Source of the DNA: Pseudomonadota bacterium
GTDB lineage: Bacteria; Myxococcota; Polyangia; Polyangiales; Polyangiaceae
Assembly (NCBI GenBank): GCA_023419055.1
Contig: JAEZYO010000020.1
Coordinates: forward strand, 1-18,753
DNA: 18,753 bases
Direction: 5' to 3'
How positions within the stretch are numbered: position 1 is the stretch's first letter; each line of letters opens with the position of its first letter. Under the pieces are notes generated by a model. It was not told the origin of the DNA and did not search any database. It worked only from the letters and a program-made list of their open reading frames with translations. Positions 14,030-18,753 of this stretch are shown here, one piece after another. A program made the position numbers and the translations under genes.

Positions 14030-15283
14030 CTATCGAGTGTGGACCTTCCGCAGCCGGCGCGTCAAAAGGTGCTTGACGGCGCCCGAAGGGGCGGACTCAA
14101 TCGCTGTCTCCCGGTATCGCTCGGCGAGCTCGTCATGTCCGCATCGCCGATGAAGATCCGCGAGCACGGCAGCCCAGAGGTAGGACCCTGCGAGCCACGA
14201 CGGTGGCTCGAGCCCGTCGATGACTTCGAGGCCCGCCTTCGGCCCCAGCAGCTCCGCCGTAGCGACGGCGCGATTGAGCGTGTGGAGGGCCGAGGGGGCA
14301 AGCTGCTCCAGCAACCGGTAGCACTCGACCACTCGCTCCCATCGCGTCTCGGACAACGAAGGCGCGAGGCAGTGCTCCGCGGCGATACCGGCCTCGGCGT
14401 GATAGCGCGAGAACACGTCACCCTGCGCCGATTGGGCGAGCCATCCGAGTCCGATTTGAATCTCGCGCTGATCCCACAGCGTCCGGTCCTGCTCCTCGAG
14501 GAGCAAGAGGCCGCCCGCCCCATCCTGACGCGAGCTCATGCGCGCGGAGTGCAAATGCATCAGCGCCAGCAGCGCGAAGGTCTCGGGCGTTGCCCCGACG
14601 GGATGCTCCGCGAGAACACGCCCGAGCCGCTTGGCCTCGTCGCAGAGCTCTCGCCGGATGGCCGTCTCCGCGTGCGAGGAAAGATAACCTTCGGTGAAGA
14701 GCAGATAGATGATCGCGCGAACCGCCGGCGAACGCGAAGCGAGCTCATCACTGGTGAGGTCGTCGAGCAACGACGGGACCTCTCGAAGCCGCGTTCGAGC
14801 GCGACCGAGGCGCTTGTAGACATTGGCTTCCGTGATGAACAAGCGCTCGGCGATCTCTCGCACGTCGAAGCCGCACAGGGTCTTGAGCGCGAGCACCAGC
14901 TGCGACTCGACGGGGATCGCGTCGTCGCAACAAGCGAACAACATCCGCAGCAAATCGTCTCCGACGTCCCCCGCCAAGAGCGCGCTCTCGTCGCCGGAGG
15001 CGGCGTCCGCTTCCGAGTGGTCGGCGTGCGCCAGCAGGCGATCCTGTCGCGCCCGCCGGCGCAGCTCTCCCACGACGTGGTGGTACGCCACGCGGAAGAG
15101 CCACGCAGACGGGTTCTCCGGAACGCCGCCGGCCTTCCAGGACTCGAGCGCAACCAGGAGCGCCGACTGCGCCGCGTCCTCGACGGCCGCGAGGTGCTGA
15201 ACCCCGATCCGGCGCGAGAGGATCGCGATCAGGCGACCATACTCGTGCCGAAAGAAGGGCTCCCGCAGCGGCGATATGCTCAC
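14030..15283 (-). CDS. ECF42-type RNA polymerase sigma factor with DUF6596/TPR-like C-terminal extension
   Basis: A 417-residue protein from GTG 15283. The start overlaps the DGPF gene stop as GTGA, so translation is coupled. Sigma region 2 (RHEYGRLIAILSRRIGVQ to NPSAWLFRVAYHHVVGELRR) and region 4 (LKTLCGFDVREIAERLFITE then ANVYKRLGRAR) make up the first half. The second half is the long extension typical of ECF42: AIIYLLFTEGYLSSH begins the DUF6596-like part and TPR-like helices follow (ALHTLNRAVATAELLGPKAG). No anti-sigma gene is present, as expected, since ECF42 proteins are thought to be controlled by the extension itself. It is partnered with a DGPF protein. The longer in-frame reading to 15514 overlaps the DGPF gene and is rejected. 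Confidence 0.88.
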   Translation of the reverse strand: MSISPLREPFFRHEYGRLIAILSRRIGVQHLAAVEDAAQSALLVALESWKAGGVPENPSAWLFRVAYHHVVGELRRRARQDRLLAHADHSEADAASGDESALLAGDVGDDLLRMLFACCDDAIPVESQLVLALKTLCGFDVREIAERLFITEANVYKRLGRARTRLREVPSLLDDLTSDELASRSPAVRAIIYLLFTEGYLSSHAETAIRRELCDEAKRLGRVLAEHPVGATPETFALLALMHLHSARMSSRQDGAGGLLLLEEQDRTLWDQREIQIGLGWLAQSAQGDVFSRYHAEAGIAAEHCLAPSLSETRWERVVECYRLLEQLAPSALHTLNRAVATAELLGPKAGLEVIDGLEPPSWLAGSYLWAAVLADLHRRCGHDELAERYRETAIESAPSGAVKHLLTRRLRKVHTR

Positions 15284-15618
15284 GGCGCTCGGATCTCGAT
15301 CACCTCGACCCCCGAGCCAGGGCGGACGAGCCCGGGGCAGCCGCGAGCCACCTCGATCGCCTCCTCGAGGTTCGCGGCAGACACGATCATGTAGCCGCCG
15401 ACCAGCTCCTTGACCTCCACGAACGGCCCGTCCGGCGCTTGTTCCGCGACGAGACGGCCAGCTCCCAGCCGCCCTCCCATGTCGGACAGGTTTTGCTGGA
15501 ACTTTTCCCGCCACTCATTGAACTGCGCGTAGAGCGCCTGCATCTGGGCGGGGGAGGGCTTCTCCTGGCTCTGTTCGACGCCGGGCAGATTTCGCTGCAA
15601 ACACAAGTACTTGGGCAT
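15280..15618 (-). CDS. DGPF (YCII-related) protein partner of the ECF42 sigma factor
   Basis: A 112-residue protein starting MPKYLCLQRNLPG with GAGGA 7 nt upstream. The defining motif is DGPF at 63-66 within PDGPFVEVKELVGGYMIV, followed by AANLEEAIEVARGCPG and VEVIEIR, a full YCII-related domain. DGPF genes are conserved neighbours and targets of ECF42 sigma factors; their biochemical role is not known. It is the first gene of the two-gene operon, 4-bp overlapping with the sigma gene. A candidate ECF promoter lies 43 bp upstream of the ATG. Confidence 0.9.
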   Translation of the reverse strand: MPKYLCLQRNLPGVEQSQEKPSPAQMQALYAQFNEWREKFQQNLSDMGGRLGAGRLVAEQAPDGPFVEVKELVGGYMIVSAANLEEAIEVARGCPGLVRPGSGVEVIEIRAP

Positions 15619-15660
15619 ATTTCGTTCCTCGGTGGTCTAGGCGATTTCAATCGACGCCCT

Positions 15661-15689
15661 ATGACGCGCGGGCGAGCCGGCTTTGGACA
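15661..15689 (-). promoter_or_regulatory. Candidate ECF42-dependent promoter of the DGPF-sigma operon
   Basis: On the minus strand TGTCCA (15689-15684) and CGTCAT (15666-15661) are separated by 17 nt, with the ATG 42 nt further on. ECF42 promoters are described with a TGTCGA-like -35 and a CG(A/T)C-like -10, so the fit is one base off at -35. This is consistent with autoregulation. Confidence 0.4.
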
Positions 15690-15694
15690 CCTCT

Positions 15695-15948
15695 TCAGCG
15701 CACGATGTCGATACTGGCGACGTTCAGCGGGTGGACGCAGCGGCAGGAGCGCCATTCCGCTGGAGGCTGGTCGTCAATCATGAGCGTCGGCTTCGGCAGG
15801 AACGCGACGAAGCAGTCCTCGAGCCCGACCTCGATCGCGGCGGCTCGAGCGTACTCGGCCCCGCCGGTGCTCCAGCAGTAGAGCTGGGCGTGCCGGCGGA
15901 GCGCACCAGCGTGTCGTCCACGTCGACGAAGACGACCTCGGATGCCAT
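15695..15948 (-). pseudogene. Remnant of a small HAD-type hydrolase with internal deletion
   Basis: From ATG 15948 (or 15957) the frame reads MASEVVFVDVDDTLVRSAGT, with the HAD motif I (DxDxT), and then turns into low-complexity sequence. In another frame, immediately after, comes QLYCWSTGGAEYARAAAIEV and later FVAFLPKPTLMIDDQPPAEW, ending at TGA 15695-15697; these are HAD motif II/III-like elements (WSTGG, K, DD). About 15-20 codons that normally lie between the halves are missing and the frame is lost. The gene must have been an HAD phosphatase of about 120 residues and now cannot encode it. It sits just downstream of cbs on the same strand. Confidence 0.78.
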
Positions 15949-15974
15949 GGTCTGCATGGCTAAAAGCTACGCGA

Positions 15975-17369
15975 TCAGCGCAGCTTGCGGCGCAAATAGT
16001 TCAGCACGTCGATGCGCGTGACGAGCCCGTAGAAGCGATCTCCCTCGCACACGATGACGACGAGCCCGCTCTCGAAGAGCGGCAGCAGTGACTCGAGGCT
16101 CGCGCTGGGCGGCACCGTGAAGAGGCGCGTGGTCATGAAGTCGCGCACGGGACGGCGAAACTCGTGCTCGTCTTCGTGGACCGCGAGGAGGAGATCGGAC
16201 TCGTCGATGATGCCCACGATGCGCCCGGCGTCGAACACGACGAGCTGCGAGACGTCGTAGAGCTTCATGCGCGAGTAGGCGACGAGCAGCGAGTCGGTCG
16301 GCGAGATGCCGACGGTCGAGCCTTCTTCGTGGCTGCGCCCGATCACGTCGCGCAGATCGCCCTTATTGGGGCCGCGCAGGTAGCCCTGATCGTGCATCCA
16401 ATAGTCGTTGTACATCTTCGACAGGTACTTGGCGCCCGTGTCGCAGACGAAGGTGACCACGCGCTTGGGCGTGGTCTGCTCACGACAGTACCGGAGCGCG
16501 CCTGCGAGCAAGAGGCCCGTCGAGGAACCGGCGAGGATGCCCTCCTGTTTGAGCAGCGCACGGGCGGTGAGCAGGCTCTCTTCGTCCGAGATCGAATAGG
16601 CGCTGCGCACGCGCGAGAGATCGCAGATGGGAGGGATGAAGTCCTCGCCCACGCCCTCGACCAGCCAGGAACCAGCTTTACCGAGCTCGCCGGTCTCGAC
16701 GTACCCCGCGAGCACGGAGCCTTTCGGATCCGCGAGCACCATCTCGACCGAGGGCGCGACGCGCTCGAAATAGCGGCTGAGGCCCGTCAGGGTGCCGCCC
16801 GAGCCCACGCCGCACACGACCGCGTCGAGGCGATGGCCGGTCTGCTCCCAAATCTCGGGCGCCGTGGTGGTCTCGTGCGCGTACGGGTTCGCCGGGTTCG
16901 CGAACTGATTGACGTAGAAGCCGGACACCTCGCGCGCCACGCGCTCGGCCATGTCCTGGTAATACGCAGGGTCGCCCTTGCCGACGTCGGAGCGAGTCAT
17001 CCTCACTTCTGCGCCGAGCGCGCGCACGTGATGGATCTTCTCCTGGCTCATCTTGTCGGGGATGACCAGGATGAGCTTGTAGCCCTTCTGTGCCGCCACG
17101 AGCGCGAGGCCGAGCCCGGTGTTGCCCGCCGTCGCTTCCACCAGTGTGTCACCGGGCTTGATGGCACCGCTCTTCTCGGCCGCCTCGATCATCGAGAGCC
17201 CGATGCGATCCTTGATCGACCCGCCGGGGTTGTGATTCTCGAGCTTCAGGAAGAGCTCACAGGGCCCCGTGTCGAAGCTCTCGACCTTGACGAGCGGCGT
17301 GTTGCCGATGAGCGGCAAGATCCCCGAAATCGCGCCCGGCGCGGCGCCACCGCGTTCAGGCGTGCTCAT
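15975..17369 (-). CDS. cbs: Cystathionine beta-synthase
   Basis: A 464-residue PLP enzyme that condenses serine with homocysteine to give cystathionine, the first step of reverse transsulfuration. Seen directly: NTPLVKVE, the PLP lysine in GGSIKDR (K53), EATAGNTGLGLA (78-89) for substrate binding, and the GVGSGGTLTG phosphate loop. Residues about 345-463 hold two CBS modules (TVGISPTDSLLVAYSRMKLY and DFMTTRLFTVPPSASLESLL), which separate it from plain cysteine synthases and suggest allosteric control. The heme-binding N-terminus of animal enzymes is absent, as in bacterial enzymes. Its start overlaps the stop of the upstream cystathionine-lyase gene by 4 bp (ATGA), giving a two-gene operon. 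Confidence 0.92.
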   Translation of the reverse strand: MSTPERGGAAPGAISGILPLIGNTPLVKVESFDTGPCELFLKLENHNPGGSIKDRIGLSMIEAAEKSGAIKPGDTLVEATAGNTGLGLALVAAQKGYKLILVIPDKMSQEKIHHVRALGAEVRMTRSDVGKGDPAYYQDMAERVAREVSGFYVNQFANPANPYAHETTTAPEIWEQTGHRLDAVVCGVGSGGTLTGLSRYFERVAPSVEMVLADPKGSVLAGYVETGELGKAGSWLVEGVGEDFIPPICDLSRVRSAYSISDEESLLTARALLKQEGILAGSSTGLLLAGALRYCREQTTPKRVVTFVCDTGAKYLSKMYNDYWMHDQGYLRGPNKGDLRDVIGRSHEEGSTVGISPTDSLLVAYSRMKLYDVSQLVVFDAGRIVGIIDESDLLLAVHEDEHEFRRPVRDFMTTRLFTVPPSASLESLLPLFESGLVVIVCEGDRFYGLVTRIDVLNYLRRKLR

Positions 17370-18550
17370 CGCGCCCCCGAGACGGCGAGCGCCGCTTCGA
17401 GATCGGCCCAGAGATCTTCCACCGCCTCGATGCCGATCGAAAGGCGGATCAGCGTGTCCCCGATGCCGAGCGCGAGGCGATTTTCCCGTGGGATCGACGC
17501 GTGAGTCATCGAAGCGGGGTGCTCGGCGAGCGACTCGACGCCGCCGAGGCTCTCCGCGAGCGCGAAGAGCTCGAGCGACTTGAGGAAGCGGTAAGCGCCG
17601 TCCAGGTTGGACGCGAGCTCCAGCGTGACGATGCCGCCCGGCCCTTTCATCTGGCGCTGGCAGAGCTCGTACTGCGGGTGCTCCGGTAACCCCGGGTAGT
17701 GAACTTTGGCCACGCGCGGGTCGCGGCTCAGGCGCGCCGCGAGCTCACGCGCGGTCGCCACGTGGCGCTCCATGCGCACGTGGAGCGTCCTGATCCCACG
17801 CAGCGTGAGGTAGCAATCCAGGGGGCTCGGCACGGCTCCCATGGCGTTCTGCAAGAAGCCGATGCGCTCGGCGAGCTCCGCGTCCGAGGTGACGAGCGCG
17901 CCGCCGACCACGTCCGAGTGACCGTTCACGTACTTGGTGGTGGAGTGCAGGACCACCGTTGCGCCGAGCTCGAGCGGGCGCTGGAGCGCCGGAGACGCGA
18001 AGGTATTGTCGACGACGACCGGCAAGCGACGACCGCGCGCGATCTCCGAGAGGCGCGCGATGTCGAAGAGCCGGAGCATGGGGTTCGTGGGGCTCTCGAG
18101 CCACACCAGGCGAGTCTCCTTTCGAATCGCCCCTTCCAGCGCGTCCGCGGAGCGCAGATCGACGAAGCTTGCCGTGATGCCGAGCGGCTTCATCACCCGC
18201 TCGAAGAGCCGATAAGTGCCTCCGTACACGTCGTCCCCGCAGACCACGTGATCGCCCGGAGAGAGCGTGTGCAGGAGCGTGGTGGCGGCAGCGCAGCCGC
18301 TCGCGAAGGCGAAGCCGCGCTTGCCGCCCTCGAGCGCGGCGAGGCACTCCTCGAGCGCGGCGCGTGTGGGATTGCCGCTCCGCCCGTACTCGAAGGTGCG
18401 AGCCCGGCCGGGCTCCGGCTGGGCGAAGGTGGTCGACATCACGATCGCCGGCATGACGGCGCCGTGCACGGGATCCGGCTCGTAACCGGCGTGAACGGCG
18501 AGCGTGTCGAAGGCGAGCGCGGTCTCGGAGGACGACGGGTCTCTGCTCAT
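17366..18550 (-). CDS. Cystathionine gamma-lyase / gamma-synthase family PLP enzyme
   Basis: A 394-residue Cys/Met-metabolism PLP enzyme. Family residues are seen: the EYGRSGNPTR motif (Tyr and Arg of the phosphate site), SGCAAATT, WLESPTNPML, VVDNTFASP and the PLP lysine in HSTTKYVNGHSDVVGG (K206). MQPALELGxxIxVHSxTKY-type lyase and synthase cannot be told apart from sequence alone. Coupling with cystathionine beta-synthase through an ATGA overlap argues for gamma-lyase, cleaving cystathionine to cysteine, 2-oxobutyrate and ammonia, that is, methionine-to-cysteine conversion. GAGG 4 nt before the ATG is a close but usable ribosome site. The gene is complete and of normal length. Confidence 0.88.
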   Translation of the reverse strand: MSRDPSSSETALAFDTLAVHAGYEPDPVHGAVMPAIVMSTTFAQPEPGRARTFEYGRSGNPTRAALEECLAALEGGKRGFAFASGCAAATTLLHTLSPGDHVVCGDDVYGGTYRLFERVMKPLGITASFVDLRSADALEGAIRKETRLVWLESPTNPMLRLFDIARLSEIARGRRLPVVVDNTFASPALQRPLELGATVVLHSTTKYVNGHSDVVGGALVTSDAELAERIGFLQNAMGAVPSPLDCYLTLRGIRTLHVRMERHVATARELAARLSRDPRVAKVHYPGLPEHPQYELCQRQMKGPGGIVTLELASNLDGAYRFLKSLELFALAESLGGVESLAEHPASMTHASIPRENRLALGIGDTLIRLSIGIEAVEDLWADLEAALAVSGAR

Positions 18551-18640
18551 GGTGCCTCGTCACCCATCCTGACTTGAATCAACGACAAAGCCAATGCGGC
18601 CGCCGAGCCTCTCGAGGCGCCGAGATCGCCCGGCGTGGAT

Positions 18641-18753
18641 TCAGGCCACTTGCAGCATCTCGCGAACGTTTCCCCGGAACCCCGGGGTCGCGCGCTCGAA
18701 TTCGGCACCGGGCGCGCCGAGCTTCATGTGGAGGCTCCCCTTCGGCATCATCG
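18641..18753 (-). CDS. 3' end of an unrecognised reading frame at the right edge
   Basis: On the minus strand the frame entering from the right edge reads MMPKGSLHMKLGAPGAEFER and on to NVREMLQVA, then TGA (18641-18643). Two ATGs lie right at the edge, so this could be a 36-residue gene or the end of a longer one continuing outside the window. No family is recognised. About 90 bp separate its stop from the cystathionine-lyase start. Confidence 0.35.
   Translation of the reverse strand, partial: MMPKGSLHMKLGAPGAEFERATPGFRGNVREMLQVA

Noticed and set aside
13748..15394. A 548-residue plus-strand open frame
   Set aside because: It is antisense to the ECF42 sigma and DGPF genes, both of which have clear family motifs.
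16164..18577. Long plus-strand frames over the transsulfuration genes
   Set aside because: They are antisense to cystathionine beta-synthase and the cystathionine lyase, which carry full catalytic motifs.

Overview
This is a high-GC window whose gene content fits a Myxococcota-like (deltaproteobacterial) soil bacterium. The indications are large lipoproteins, a DUF4157-type toxin, an ECF42-type sigma factor with a DGPF partner, and a short reverse-transsulfuration operon. The taxonomic guess is an inference from gene style and base composition, not from a marker gene.

Left part (1-3969, minus strand): a lipoprotein of the beta-propeller PF09826 type that runs off the left edge; a second putative lipoprotein built of three ~130-residue repeats, whose signal peptide lies in a different frame from its body; and an AraC-family regulator. 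A complete ISL3-family insertion sequence with 22-bp perfect terminal repeats occupies 4103-5708.

Centre (5522-11505, minus strand): the most interesting locus. A 1364-residue polymorphic-toxin-like protein carries an N-terminal DUF4157 domain with HELTH, two hydrophobic segments, an Ala/Pro/Glu linker and a C-terminal zeta-toxin-like P-loop kinase domain. Downstream lie four tandem copies of a ~100-residue acidic gene that I read as immunity (antitoxin) genes. The first copy overlaps the toxin stop by ATGA. Each further copy is preceded by a degenerate remnant of the toxin's own 3' end and keeps the same ATGA overlap, so the repeating unit is 'toxin tail + immunity gene', spaced 446-460 bp. 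Two copies are damaged by frameshifts, and the IS abuts the far end of the array. A 26-bp near-palindrome and an overlapping alternative hairpin lie between the toxin gene and the gene upstream.

Right part (11717-18753): an AlkC-type DNA alkylation repair gene, divergent from a WYL-domain regulator that is followed by a DUF1801 gene. A strong palindrome overlaps the regulator's start codon. Next comes a DGPF-ECF42 sigma pair (minus strand, GTGA overlap) with a plausible ECF promoter, then a broken HAD-hydrolase remnant. Cystathionine gamma-lyase/synthase and cystathionine beta-synthase (ATGA overlap) follow. The 3' end of an unrecognised reading frame lies at the right edge. No tRNA, rRNA or CRISPR array was seen.
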